Assembly (NCBI GenBank): GCA_964462675.1
Contig: CAYWYS010000013.1
Location: 1 to 64,000 of the forward strand
Direction of reading: 5' to 3'
Origin: XN24 sp964462675
Lineage (GTDB): Bacteria; Pseudomonadota; Gammaproteobacteria; Steroidobacterales; XN24
DNA: 64,000 nucleotides
Shown here: positions 56,843-64,000 of the stretch, piece by piece
How positions within the stretch are numbered: the first letter of the stretch is position 1
How the letters are laid out: the number at the start of each line of letters is the position of its first letter
The notes under the pieces: generated by a model
Databases searched by the model: none
What the model was told of the DNA's origin: nothing
What the model saw: the letters and a program-made list of their open reading frames with translations, nothing else
Translations under genes and position numbers: made by a program

Positions 56843-57880
56843 TCAGGTGGCGTGCGCACCCCGTAGCGGCTCGTACTCGACGTCGTGGCGCAGCAGCGCC
56901 CAGGCCATCCGCGCGGTCTTGGCGGCCAGTGCCACCGTTACCACGTTGCTGTGGCGGCGCGCGCGCAAGGCATTGATCCAGCGGCTCAAGGGATCGGTTT
57001 TGCCCGGCGCGGTGCGGACCGCGGCCCGCGCGCCGTGAACCAGCAGGGTGCGCAGGTAGGCGTCGCCGCGCTTGCTGATCCCGAGCATGCGCTCCTTGCC
57101 ACCCGTGCCATGATGCCTGGGCGTCAGACCCGCGCTGACCGCGAAGTCGCGCCCGCGCTTGAAGCTCTCGCCCGTGCCCAGCGCAGCCACCAGCGCCGTG
57201 GCCACCTTGGGGCCGACCCCGGGCAGCGCCAGCAGCCGTTGTGCCGCCGGCGTCTCCCGGACGATCGCAGCCAACTCGTCATCCAGCGCGCCGATGCGCC
57301 CGTCCAGGGAACGCAGGTCCTCGGCCAGGCCCGCCAGCGACCGCCGGAAGCGATCGCTCAGGCCATTCGTGGCGTCTTCCAGCCACTCGGGCAGCGCCCG
57401 GCGCAGGGCATCGATGCGCAGCGGCGCCACCAGGCCGTACTCTCCCACCAGGCCCCGGATCTGGTTCGCCTTGGCCGTGCGCTGCTTGATCAGCTCCGCA
57501 CGCACCCGATGCACCGCCTGGATGTCCTGCTGCTCTGCACTCTTGAGCGCCACAAAACGCATCGACGGCCGGCTCATCGCCTCGCAGATCGCCGCCGCAT
57601 CGTTGCGATCACTCTTGTTGCTCTTCACGTACGGCTTCACAAACTGCGGCGCCATCAGCTTCACCCGATAGCCGCGCGCCTCCAGCTCACGCCCCCAGTG
57701 GTGCGCCCCGGCACACGCCTCCAATCCGATCTCCGCGCCCGGCGCCACCCGCCGTTGCAGCTCCATCAACCAGCGCCCGCGGCGCACGCTCCGTTGCCAG
57801 ACCACCTGCTCCCGCGCATCCACGCCGTGCAACTGAAACACGTTCTTTGCCAAGTCCACACCGACTCGAATAATCTCCAT
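56843..57880 (-). CDS. IS110-family transposase (DEDD recombinase)
   Basis: The 345-residue recombinase has a RuvC-like DEDD domain (MEIIRVGVDLAKNVFQLHGV with the first Asp; GLEACAGAHHWGRELEARG with Glu; KSNKSDRNDAAAI with the paired Asp residues). The C-terminal Transposase_20 domain has LLALPGVGPKVATALVAALG and the serine-containing GRDFAVSAGLTPRHHGTGGK. It is full length. ATG 57880 is preceded by GAGGAGGAGCCCG. A copy truncated after codon 93 lies in opposite orientation at 54065. Confidence 0.95.
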   Translation of the reverse strand: MEIIRVGVDLAKNVFQLHGVDAREQVVWQRSVRRGRWLMELQRRVAPGAEIGLEACAGAHHWGRELEARGYRVKLMAPQFVKPYVKSNKSDRNDAAAICEAMSRPSMRFVALKSAEQQDIQAVHRVRAELIKQRTAKANQIRGLVGEYGLVAPLRIDALRRALPEWLEDATNGLSDRFRRSLAGLAEDLRSLDGRIGALDDELAAIVRETPAAQRLLALPGVGPKVATALVAALGTGESFKRGRDFAVSAGLTPRHHGTGGKERMLGISKRGDAYLRTLLVHGARAAVRTAPGKTDPLSRWINALRARRHSNVVTVALAAKTARMAWALLRHDVEYEPLRGAHAT

Positions 57881-57966
57881 CTCGGGCTCCTCCTCGCTCC
57901 TGACTAGTGAATCAACAACACCAGTCTGGCACCTAGATGCCGATGTGTGGGTGAGGAGGAGTCCAT

Positions 57967-58113
57967 CCCATTGGAAACGCCGCGAGGTGCACGATCTCGC
58001 CCTCCACCGCCAGCGCGCCGGCCGCGGCCATGCAGCGGGAACACGGTGAGCTCGCGAAACGTCAGGCCCGGCCCGACGCGCACCTGGCGAATGGCTTCCT
58101 GGATGTGGTTCAT
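57967..58113 (-). pseudogene. N-terminal fragment resembling an ARPP-1 family gene
   Basis: From 58113 the frame reads MNHIQEAIRQVRVGPGLTFR then ELTVFPL, like the start of ARPP-1 (ARG/rhodanese-phosphatase-associated) proteins. It then shifts to a frame reading GALAVEGEIVHLAAF, which resembles the C-terminus of the same family, and ends at the IS110 edge. So an internal deletion with frameshift, next to the insertion. Identification by memory of the family. Confidence 0.5.
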
Positions 58114-58161
58114 GAGCTGTCCTCGGTGGTGGTGGACCGGGGACAGTGTGGCGGGGGCAGT

Positions 58162-58178
58162 GGCTCAGGGGATGAGCC
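58162..58178. repeat. GGCTCA-N5-TGAGCC palindrome, copy 4
   Basis: GGCTCA-GGGGA-TGAGCC, same core and loop as copy 1 at 37356-37372. It lies in otherwise empty DNA (58114-58264) before the YoeB gene end. Confidence 0.7.
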
Positions 58179-58264
58179 TGAAAGCGGGGGCGGGCGTCAT
58201 CGCACGACAAGCCACTGATAGCCGCTAAGGCTGAGGAATATCCATGGTTCTGGTCCAGTTGTCG

Positions 58265-58528
58265 CTACTCATAATGGCTCCACAACCGCAACACCTTGAC
58301 CACCCGCTCCTCGTCCATGACCTGGTAGACCAGGCGGTGCTGGATGTTGATGCGCCGTGAATACGCCCCGGTGAGGTCACCGAGGAGCTTTTCGAAGGGT
58401 GGCGGTTTCCTGAAAGGGTCCTCGGCGAGGATGGCCAGCAGCTCCTCGGCCCGGGATTTCAGGCCGCTGGCCGCCAGTTTTTTTGCATCCTTCTGCGCGT
58501 GTCGCGTGTAGACGACCCGCCAGGTCAC
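58265..58528 (-). CDS. yoeB: YoeB/Txe-type mRNA interferase toxin
   Basis: The 87-residue RelE-fold toxin has MTWRVVYTRHAQKDAKKLAASGL, FEKLLGDLTGAYSRRINIQHRLVYQV and the C-terminal VKVLRLWSHYE, a classic YoeB/Txe ending with the catalytic His-Tyr. It cleaves mRNA at the ribosomal A site when free. The start overlaps the YefM-type antitoxin by 4 bp (ATGA). Confidence 0.94.
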   Translation of the reverse strand: MTWRVVYTRHAQKDAKKLAASGLKSRAEELLAILAEDPFRKPPPFEKLLGDLTGAYSRRINIQHRLVYQVMDEERVVKVLRLWSHYE

Positions 58529-58788
58529 CAGTCGAGCGCCTCACTGCACTCGTCGACCGGCGTTTCGATGCCCTGCCGGATCGATTCCCGCATCCCGGGA
58601 ACGGACAGCAGGAACAGCGTCTCCTGGATCGCCTCCCAGTCCTCCGCGGACACCAGCACCGCGCTATTGCGCTTGCCCGAGATACGCAGCGGCTGGTGCG
58701 ACGAGGCAGCCTCGTCGATCAGGCGGTACAGGTTGGCGCGCGCCTCGCTGGCAGTGATTACAGGCAAGTCGTCTCTCCCGTCCGGCAT
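58525..58788 (-). CDS. yefM: YefM-type antitoxin
   Basis: The 87-residue antitoxin has the Phd/YefM motif LPVITASEARANLYRLIDEAASSHQPLRISGKRNSAVLVSAEDWEAI, followed by a helical acidic tail for YoeB binding. The ATG at 58788 gives the usual N-terminus; the frame to 58827 would pass through the putative operator. It is coupled to yoeB by overlap. Confidence 0.92.
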   Translation of the reverse strand: MPDGRDDLPVITASEARANLYRLIDEAASSHQPLRISGKRNSAVLVSAEDWEAIQETLFLLSVPGMRESIRQGIETPVDECSEALDW

Positions 58789-58801
58789 GGGAAGGCTAAA
58801 T

Positions 58802-58821
58802 GGTACGTATTTCGGTACGTA
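58802..58821. promoter_or_regulatory. Probable YefM operator
   Basis: GGTACGTA (58802-58809) recurs after 4 bp (58814-58821); each contains a TACGTA palindrome, spaced 12 bp centre to centre, 14-33 bp upstream of yefM. Known YefM/Phd operators are paired short palindromes of this sort. Confidence 0.6.
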
Positions 58822-58977
58822 CGTCAAGAAGTACGACGCGCGACACGGCCGCCACGACCCGCTGTTTTACGGGTTGAACTGCGTGGCCCTACACGCTGGG
58901 CTTGATATTCGCGTTCATCCGGAACAGGCCCCCCCTGGGCTCAAGCCCTCGACCGGACTTTTGCCGCGAACTTGCAA

Positions 58978-59009
58978 AAGACCTTTTCCAAGACCTATTA
59001 TTCGGTCTT
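58978..59009. promoter_or_regulatory. AAGACC repeat cluster upstream of the stbDE-like module
   Basis: AAGACC at 58978-58983 and 58990-58995 and its complement GGTCTT at 59004-59009, ending 25 bp before the antitoxin start. Candidate autoregulatory site. Confidence 0.45.
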
Positions 59010-59034
59010 TCTCGGCCTGCCAGGAGGAACCAGC

Positions 59035-59283
59035 ATGCCCCATCAACTGCTTGCCGAGACGGCTGCCAGCATCTCCGAACTCAAGGCGAACCCCATGAAA
59101 GTGGTGGCCAGCGGGAAAGGCATGCCCGTCGTGGTCCTCAACCGCAACGAGCCGGCCTTCTATTGCGTTCCGGCCGGCGCCTACGAAGCCATGATGGAGT
59201 TGATCGAGGACCTCGAACTGCTCGACCTGGTCAGGCAGCGCGAGCAGGAGGAATCGGTCAGGGTTTCGGTCGATGAGCTATGA
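59035..59283 (+). CDS. StbD-like (Phd/YefM-fold) antitoxin
   Basis: The 82-residue antitoxin has MPHQLLAETAASISELKANPMKVVASGKGMPVVVLNRNEPAFYCVP, typical of StbD-type partners of RelE/StbE toxins. ATG 59035 has GGAGG 8-9 bases upstream. The stop overlaps the toxin start by 11 bp. The module is intact. Confidence 0.9.
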   Translation: MPHQLLAETAASISELKANPMKVVASGKGMPVVVLNRNEPAFYCVPAGAYEAMMELIEDLELLDLVRQREQEESVRVSVDEL

Positions 59284-59569
59284 GCTGTCCTTCAAGACAT
59301 CCGCGCTGAAGGAATGGAAAAAGCTCGGGCACACCGTCCGGGCCCAGTTCAAGAAAAAACTGCTCGAGCGACTCCAGCACCCGCACGTGCCCGGCGCGGC
59401 GCTGTCCGGCGCGGTGAACATCTACAAGATCAAGCTGCGCCGGGCGGGCTACCGACTCGTCTACTCCGTGGAGGACCGCACCGTGACCGTTACCGTGATC
59501 GCTGTCGCCAAGCGCGGCAGGAACGAGGTGTACGACGTAGCGCTATCCCGGCTGCGGGATCCGGGCTGA
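59273..59569 (+). CDS. RelE/StbE-type toxin
   Basis: The 98-residue basic RelE-fold protein has MSYELSFKTSALKEWKKLGHTVRAQFKKKLLERL, LSGAVNIYKIKLRRAGYRLVYSV and AVAKRGRNEVYDVALSRL. The Arg/Tyr residues of the RelE active site are visible (KLRRAGYRLVY, RNEVY). Part of a two-gene module with the upstream antitoxin. Confidence 0.92.
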   Translation: MSYELSFKTSALKEWKKLGHTVRAQFKKKLLERLQHPHVPGAALSGAVNIYKIKLRRAGYRLVYSVEDRTVTVTVIAVAKRGRNEVYDVALSRLRDPG

Positions 59570-59579
59570 GCTGTCGCCA

Positions 59580-60425
59580 ATGCCCGTCGACCTCCACAAG
59601 CCGCCCCACGTCCTCGTCGTCCACGGCGTGCAGCGCGGCGCGGCCGGCAAGCTTCGCCATGATCGCGCCGTCACGCGCCTGCTCTCGAGCGCGCTGGCCG
59701 CGCGCGGCATTTCCGAGGACTTCGCCGTCCGCCAGTACGTCTACGAGCAAAAGAAGGACCGGCACCCGACGGTGCGGCTCGGCAAGCTGCTCGGCGCGGC
59801 GCTGGTGCGCGGCCGGCCGCTGGCGGGCCTCGGGCTGGCGACGGCGATAGATCTCGTCGGTGACGTGGTGCTGAACGCCGTGGATGGCAGCACCGCGGCG
59901 CGCGTGCGGGCCGGATTGAAAGCCGCGATCCTCGAATCGCACGCGGCGGGCCACCGCGTGCTGGTGGTCGGCCACAGCCTGGGCTCGGTGTATGCGCTGC
60001 AGGCGATCAACGAGCTGATGCGCGACGAGGCGGCGTACTTCGCGGGCCATGACCGGCGGCTGTGGGCGACCCAGGGCCTCGTGACGCTGGGCAGCCCGCT
60101 GGGGCTGGACTTCAGGATTCTCGGCCTGCACCTGTTCCCGAAGATCCCGCTGGTGAAGCTCCGCTCGCGCTGCGAGCGCTTCCCGTGGCACAACCTGTTC
60201 AGCCGCCACGACCCCTTCGTCACCGGCCGCGTGTTCGGCAAGCGCATGAAGTGCGACGAGTGCGACGGGCCGGTGGAGCGGCGCTACCGCGCGGACACCG
60301 ACGCGGCCGGCTGGCTGCTGCAGGGCCACCACGTGCGCACGCGGGTGAAGTGGCTGGCGGCGCACACGGCGTACTGGACCGAGCCGGCGGTCGGGGAACG
60401 GCTGGTGGGGATGTTGTGGGGGTGA
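59580..60425 (+). CDS. Alpha/beta hydrolase, lipase-like
   Basis: The 281-residue hydrolase has the nucleophile elbow VVGHSLGSVYALQAIN (about residue 136), an oxyanion strand HVLVVHGVQRG near the N-terminus, and a histidine in the C-terminal WLAAHTAYW that could complete the triad. It resembles PGAP1/lipase-type enzymes. No signal peptide, so cytosolic. It starts 10 bp after the RelE-type gene stop, but the functional link is doubtful. Substrate unknown. Confidence 0.78.
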   Translation: MPVDLHKPPHVLVVHGVQRGAAGKLRHDRAVTRLLSSALAARGISEDFAVRQYVYEQKKDRHPTVRLGKLLGAALVRGRPLAGLGLATAIDLVGDVVLNAVDGSTAARVRAGLKAAILESHAAGHRVLVVGHSLGSVYALQAINELMRDEAAYFAGHDRRLWATQGLVTLGSPLGLDFRILGLHLFPKIPLVKLRSRCERFPWHNLFSRHDPFVTGRVFGKRMKCDECDGPVERRYRADTDAAGWLLQGHHVRTRVKWLAAHTAYWTEPAVGERLVGMLWG

Positions 60426-60593
60426 GGCGCGGGTGGTCGCGCGCAAGTACGGGACGTCGAAGTCGGGCGAGCCGCGCAGCGAACGAGCTGTCACCCGCCG
60501 GCAAACAAGCAATCACGGCCCTGCAAGCCGGCGTTCACACTCGGGCCGTAGCCTCGGTGCCTCGTCCTTCCACCCACTTGCGAGGCCCCGTCG

Positions 60594-62891
60594 ATGAGCG
60601 AGATTGTCCCCTTCGAGGTCGCCGAAGATGCCGGCGACGAGCCTAACAGCAACCATTCCGGCAACCCCCATTTCGCCAGTGTGCTCGAGCAGCGCATGTC
60701 GCGCCGCCAGGTACTGAGCGGCAGCCTGGCCGCGGCCGTGGCCGGCCTGATGGGCGCCGCCGGCCTGGCGCACGCCGCAGGTCCGAAGTTCCTGCCGCCG
60801 GCCGCGAAAGGGCGGCCGCCGTTCGGGCTGAACCCCGCGCTGGGCTTCGACCCCATTCCGGTCACGCGCGCCGACACTGCGACGCTGCCCTCCGGCTACC
60901 AGGCGCAGGTGCTGATCCCGTGGGGCCAGCCTATCAACGGCGCCGCCCCGGCCTACGACGGCGTCAACGGCAACAGCGGCGCCGACCAGGAACGGCAGGT
61001 CGGCTCGCACCACGACGGCATGCACTACTTCCCGATGGCCCATGATCCGAACGGCCATGGGCTGCTGTGCGTGAACCACGAGTATGTCGACGCCAACGTG
61101 CTGCACGCGCGCGGCCCGACGCTGGTCAACGGCAAGCGCCCCACCGACGAGGTGCGCAAGGAGATCGCTGCGCACGGCGTCAGCGTCATCGAGATCAAGC
61201 GGACCAGGAAGGGCAACTGGGAGCTGGTCCCGGGCCAGTACAACCGCCGCGTCACGGCCAACACGCGCATGGAGATCCGCGGCCCGGTGCGCGGCAGCGA
61301 GCTCGTCAAGACCAAGTACAGCCCGAAAGGCACCCGGACCCGCGGCACCATCAACAACTGTGCGCACGGCTACACGCCTTGGGGGACGTATCTCACCTGC
61401 GAAGAGAACTGGGCCGGCTATTTCGTCAGCATCCAGGCGCAGCGCATCAGCGCCCTGTTCGATGCGCTGGGCTATGCCGGCGGGAATTTCCGCCAGGGCA
61501 ACTACTTCGCGCGCTATGACGCCGCCAGGAACGAGATCATCGGCGTGATCGGCGAGACGGTCGACCAGAAGTTCACCAACAACGTCTATACGCAGGCGGG
61601 CAACGTGCTCAATAGCGGGGGGCGTTTGCTGCTCGGCGAACTGGAAGCGTTGCTGACGGCCTACGGCATCGATATCCCGTTGCCGCGGGAGCAGAGCCGC
61701 TACGGCGTGCCGGTGTTTTCCCGCTACGGATGGGAGCTGGCGGAGAGCGGCGCGGACAAGTACGTCCGCTTCGACACCGCGATCAAGGCGCCGCAGGCCA
61801 CCGGCGATTACCGCAACGAGCCGAACAGCCAGGGCTGGGTCGTGGAGATCGATCCCTTCGATCCGGCCAGCACGCCGAAGAAGCGCACTGCGCTCGGCCG
61901 CTTCGCCCACGAGGGCTGCATCTTCGCCCCGCCGCAGCATGGCCAGCCGCTGGCCTTCTACATGGGCGACGACGCGCAGAACGAGTACATCTACAAATTC
62001 GTCACCCGCGCCCGTTACCACAAGGGCATGACGGGCGAGGTGCTCGACGATGGCACGCTGTACGCGGCTCGCTTCAACGATGACGGCAGCGGCGAATGGC
62101 TGGCGCTGGACATCAAGGACGCGAACTTCCGGGCCGCGGCCGCGCTGGCGGGAGTGGCGTTCAAGGACCAGGCCGATGTGCTGGTGAACACCCGCCTGGC
62201 CGCCGACGTGGTCGGCGCCACCAGGATGGACCGTCCCGAGTGGGGCGCGGCGCATCCGCAGACGCGCGAGGTCTACATGGTGCTGACCAACAACAGCGCG
62301 CGCCGGCCGGACACCATCGATGCCGCCAACCCGCGCGGGCCGAACCCGACGGGCCACATCATCCGCTGGCGCGAACAGGGCAACCGCGCGTTCGCGACGA
62401 AGTTCGAGTGGGACATCTTCGTGCTGGCCGGCCCGCAGGGCGACAGCCAGGTCCTGCCCGGCGAAGGCGGCCCGGCGCTCAATGACGACAACATCTTCGC
62501 GAGTCCGGACGGCCTGTGGATCGACGCCAACGGCATCCTCTGGATCCAGACCGACATGAGCGGCAGCCAGCAGGGCACGGGCCCCTACGGCGAGAATGGG
62601 ATGCTGGCGGCCAACCCGATCACCGGCGAGATCCGGCGCTTTCTCGCCGGGCCGTTCAACCAGGAAACGACCGGTGTCGTGTCGACGCCGGACGGCAGGA
62701 CCCTGTTCGTGAACTTCCAGCACCCGGGCGACCGCTCGGGCGTCGGCAACTTCACCAGCAACTGGCCGGACAGCGGCGTGATCTACCGCCACCCGAACGA
62801 CGCGCTGCCGCCGGTCAGCCCGACCGGGCCACGGCCGCGCTCGGCGACCATCGTCATCACGCGCGCGGACGGCGGGGTGATCGGCCTGTAG
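60594..62891 (+). CDS. PhoX-family phosphatase (DUF839), Tat-exported
   Basis: The 765-residue protein has a Tat signal (MSRRQVLSGSLAAAVAGLMGAAG, about 35-57) and the PhoX beta-propeller: HHDGMHYFPM, LLCVNHEYVD, NNCAHGYTPWGTYLTCEENW (calcium/iron ligands), ARFAHEG-like GRFAHEGCIFAPPQHG, and MSGSQQGTGPYGENG. PhoX is a calcium- and iron-dependent alkaline phosphatase acting in the periplasm. The gene is isolated; no Pho box was identified in the 168-bp upstream gap. ATG 60594 gives the full signal region. Confidence 0.92.
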   Translation: MSEIVPFEVAEDAGDEPNSNHSGNPHFASVLEQRMSRRQVLSGSLAAAVAGLMGAAGLAHAAGPKFLPPAAKGRPPFGLNPALGFDPIPVTRADTATLPSGYQAQVLIPWGQPINGAAPAYDGVNGNSGADQERQVGSHHDGMHYFPMAHDPNGHGLLCVNHEYVDANVLHARGPTLVNGKRPTDEVRKEIAAHGVSVIEIKRTRKGNWELVPGQYNRRVTANTRMEIRGPVRGSELVKTKYSPKGTRTRGTINNCAHGYTPWGTYLTCEENWAGYFVSIQAQRISALFDALGYAGGNFRQGNYFARYDAARNEIIGVIGETVDQKFTNNVYTQAGNVLNSGGRLLLGELEALLTAYGIDIPLPREQSRYGVPVFSRYGWELAESGADKYVRFDTAIKAPQATGDYRNEPNSQGWVVEIDPFDPASTPKKRTALGRFAHEGCIFAPPQHGQPLAFYMGDDAQNEYIYKFVTRARYHKGMTGEVLDDGTLYAARFNDDGSGEWLALDIKDANFRAAAALAGVAFKDQADVLVNTRLAADVVGATRMDRPEWGAAHPQTREVYMVLTNNSARRPDTIDAANPRGPNPTGHIIRWREQGNRAFATKFEWDIFVLAGPQGDSQVLPGEGGPALNDDNIFASPDGLWIDANGILWIQTDMSGSQQGTGPYGENGMLAANPITGEIRRFLAGPFNQETTGVVSTPDGRTLFVNFQHPGDRSGVGNFTSNWPDSGVIYRHPNDALPPVSPTGPRPRSATIVITRADGGVIGL

Positions 62892-62952
62892 GGCGCCACG
62901 GCCGAAGAACAAGCAAGGGAGCACTGTTGGGCAGGGACGCCCACCCCGGTCT

Positions 62953-63381
62953 TCAGGCCTGCAGCCGCTTCACACCCAAGCCGAAATGCCTCGCGGCACG
63001 GGCCATGACGAGATCGGCCGTGACCAGTTCGGCCTCGTGGCGCAACGCGCAGGCAAGGTGCAAGGCGTCCAGCACCCGCAGCGGCGTCTTGCGCGCCAGC
63101 AGCCAGTCGCAGGCGCGAAAATAGTCACCAGGCTCAAGCTCGAGGAGCCGGAATCGCCCCGCCCGCAGGTCTTCGCGAAAAGCGTTCGCCACCTGGTTGG
63201 CGTGGGCCTCGCCGAGTTCGCGCAGGCGCACCCAGCGTGCGAGTGCCGACGCCACCTCGAGCTCGCCCAACCGGCTGAGCAGGACCGGCTCGCGTTGCGC
63301 CAGCAACAGCCGCTCCACCGCGGCGCTGGTCGCCTCCTCGCGGTAGAAAGGCAACAGCGCACTGGTGTCCAGGTAAAGCAC
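62953..63381 (-). CDS. VapC-type PIN-domain toxin
   Basis: The 142-residue PIN protein starts (GTG) MLYLDTSALLPFYREEATSAAVERLL and contains LSRLGELEVASALARW (Glu), RVLDALHLACALRHE (Asp) and LVTADLVMARAARHFGL. The active site looks complete. The GTG at 63381 immediately follows the antitoxin TGA (63384-63382). Expression is presumably by translational coupling. Confidence 0.9.
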   Translation of the reverse strand: MLYLDTSALLPFYREEATSAAVERLLLAQREPVLLSRLGELEVASALARWVRLRELGEAHANQVANAFREDLRAGRFRLLELEPGDYFRACDWLLARKTPLRVLDALHLACALRHEAELVTADLVMARAARHFGLGVKRLQA

Positions 63382-63618
63382 TCAGTAACGCTCCTCGTCC
63401 CGACCGGCGCGGACGTCCTCGGCGATCGGTCGGTGCATGGGCGGCAGTGCCTCGCGCAACGCGCGGCGAGACCGGAAGGCGACTTCATTTGCTCCCGCGG
63501 GCACCAGCCGCGCCACCGGCCGGCCGCGGCGCATGATTACGACTTCTTCGCCCGCCGCCACGGCGTCAAGGAGGCGCGACAGGTTCTCCCGGGTTTCCCG
63601 GATGTTCACCATGGTCAT
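63382..63618 (-). CDS. Phd-type antitoxin
   Basis: The 78-residue antitoxin has MTMVNIRETRENLSRLLDAVAAGEEVVIMRRGRPVARLVP, the Phd/YefM prevent-host-death N-terminus, and a C-terminal segment for the PIN toxin. ATG 63618 (or 63612); the longer frame to 63690 runs through the palindromic operator. Overlap with the toxin is nil, but the two are adjacent. Confidence 0.9.
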   Translation of the reverse strand: MTMVNIRETRENLSRLLDAVAAGEEVVIMRRGRPVARLVPAGANEVAFRSRRALREALPPMHRPIAEDVRAGRDEERY

Positions 63619-63635
63619 TTCTTGGGCCTCGCTTA

Positions 63636-63655
63636 TGTACACAAATGAGTGTACA
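63636..63655. promoter_or_regulatory. Palindromic operator of the Phd-VapC module
   Basis: TGTACAC (63636-63642) and GTGTACA (63649-63655) with a 6-bp spacer, 18-37 bp upstream of the antitoxin start. Similar in wording to the vapBC operator at 33814. Confidence 0.7.
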
Positions 63656-63763
63656 CATCGCGGGCTCGGGGTTCCAGTTCGGACGCCCATGGTCGCGTCC
63701 CGCTGGCGTTATATGAAGCGTGGAAATCTGCCCGAAGCGGCCGGAAATACCCGCCGGTGCGAA

Positions 63764-64000
63764 TCAGGTCTCGCCGTTGAACAGCCGCGCAGTCCCCATC
63801 GCCTCGGCGGCGGCGCCGAGGCGCTTCAGCGCGAGCACATAGGCGGCCATCCGCAGCGACAGCGCTTGCTCCTCGGCAATCTCGAGCACGGCGCGAAAGC
63901 GCTCGCACATCATCGTGTCCAGGCGCTGCAGCACCGTGTCCTCGCTCCAGTATTCGCCGCTGCGATTCTGCACCCACTCGAAATAGCTGACTGTCACGCC
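63764..64000 (-). CDS. Glutamate dehydrogenase family protein, C-terminal part (gene continues beyond window)
   Basis: The last 78 residues of a Glu/Leu/Phe/Val dehydrogenase: TVSYFEWVQNRSGEYWSEDTV is the conserved C-terminal signature, followed by the helices LRMAAYVLALKRLGAAAEAMG. The 5' part lies beyond base 64000, so cofactor and substrate specificity cannot be judged. It probably interconverts glutamate and 2-oxoglutarate. Confidence 0.88.
   Translation of the reverse strand, partial: GVTVSYFEWVQNRSGEYWSEDTVLQRLDTMMCERFRAVLEIAEEQALSLRMAAYVLALKRLGAAAEAMGTARLFNGET

Larger units (their letters stand above)
56587..57981 (-). mobile_element. IS110-family element, IS1111-like organisation
   Basis: The transposase gene is flanked by 14-bp perfect inverted repeats ATGGACTCCTCCTC (56594-56607) and its complement (57953-57966). 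Outer limits are uncertain: at the transposase 5' side the truncated copy at 53964 shares 15 bp beyond the repeat, so the repeats may be subterminal as in the IS1111 group. The 3' non-coding end (56608-56842, 235 bp) is much longer than the 5' one (72 bp), again IS1111-like, and is where a bridge RNA would be encoded. Confidence 0.85.

Noticed and set aside
60426..60593. Pho box upstream of the PhoX gene
   Set aside because: No tandem CTGTCAT-like repeats could be found in the 168-bp gap.

Overview
The window is GC-rich DNA from a proteobacterium, almost certainly a gammaproteobacterium. The evidence is the gene complement (rppH/nudH, erpA, ampD-ampE, a BtuBCDF vitamin B12 uptake set, ppk-ppx, bioA) and dense, overlapping operons. 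It is a draft scaffold: exactly 100 Ns (14759-14858) sit inside a repeat tract. I see no rRNA, tRNA or CRISPR array.

Region 1 (1-32.7 kb) is mostly housekeeping. It starts with the 3' end of ppk, then ppx, erpA, a bactofilin, a DUF6776-type coiled-coil membrane protein and rppH. Cobalamin acquisition is spread over 5-16 kb: btuC, btuD, a cobalamin riboswitch in front of btuB, a PduO-type adenosyltransferase, and btuF behind ampD-ampE. I saw no corrin-ring synthesis genes, so this stretch suggests scavenging. An overlapping operon follows: argE-bioA-rsmE-thioesterase. A DUF1538 membrane protein, a PII-like protein and a CBS-domain protein come next (22.4-24.7 kb). A three-gene operon at 25.9-30.7 kb (iron alcohol dehydrogenase, a 705-residue protein whose C-terminal half resembles cyanobacterial acyl-ACP reductase, and a wax ester synthase/DGAT) reads as a storage-lipid pathway. 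A bifunctional aspartate kinase-homoserine dehydrogenase without ACT domains follows, behind what I read as a SAM-II riboswitch and an intrinsic terminator.

Region 2 (32.8-40.7 kb) holds a NYN-domain protein, a VapBC module with a clear palindromic operator, a MerR-like regulator/VWA protein/trypsin-like protease operon, a CIA30 protein, a DEDD exonuclease, a transglutaminase-like protein and an alpha/beta hydrolase-OsmC fusion.

Region 3 (40.7-63.7 kb) is accessory DNA. Eight toxin-antitoxin loci lie between 33 and 64 kb. This region also has a large SEC-C protein, a stand-alone HEPN protein, a SNF2 helicase-SWIM pair, a full and a truncated IS110-family element, a DUF3800 protein and many gene fragments. 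PhoX and the 3' end of a glutamate dehydrogenase gene close the window.

Two families of short palindromic repeats run through 30-58 kb: a GGGGTCAGATAC family (nine sites, two of them perfect long hairpins) and a GGCTCA-N5-TGAGCC family (four sites). Several genes end inside such repeats. No REP-type transposase is visible, so any mobilising enzyme must act in trans.
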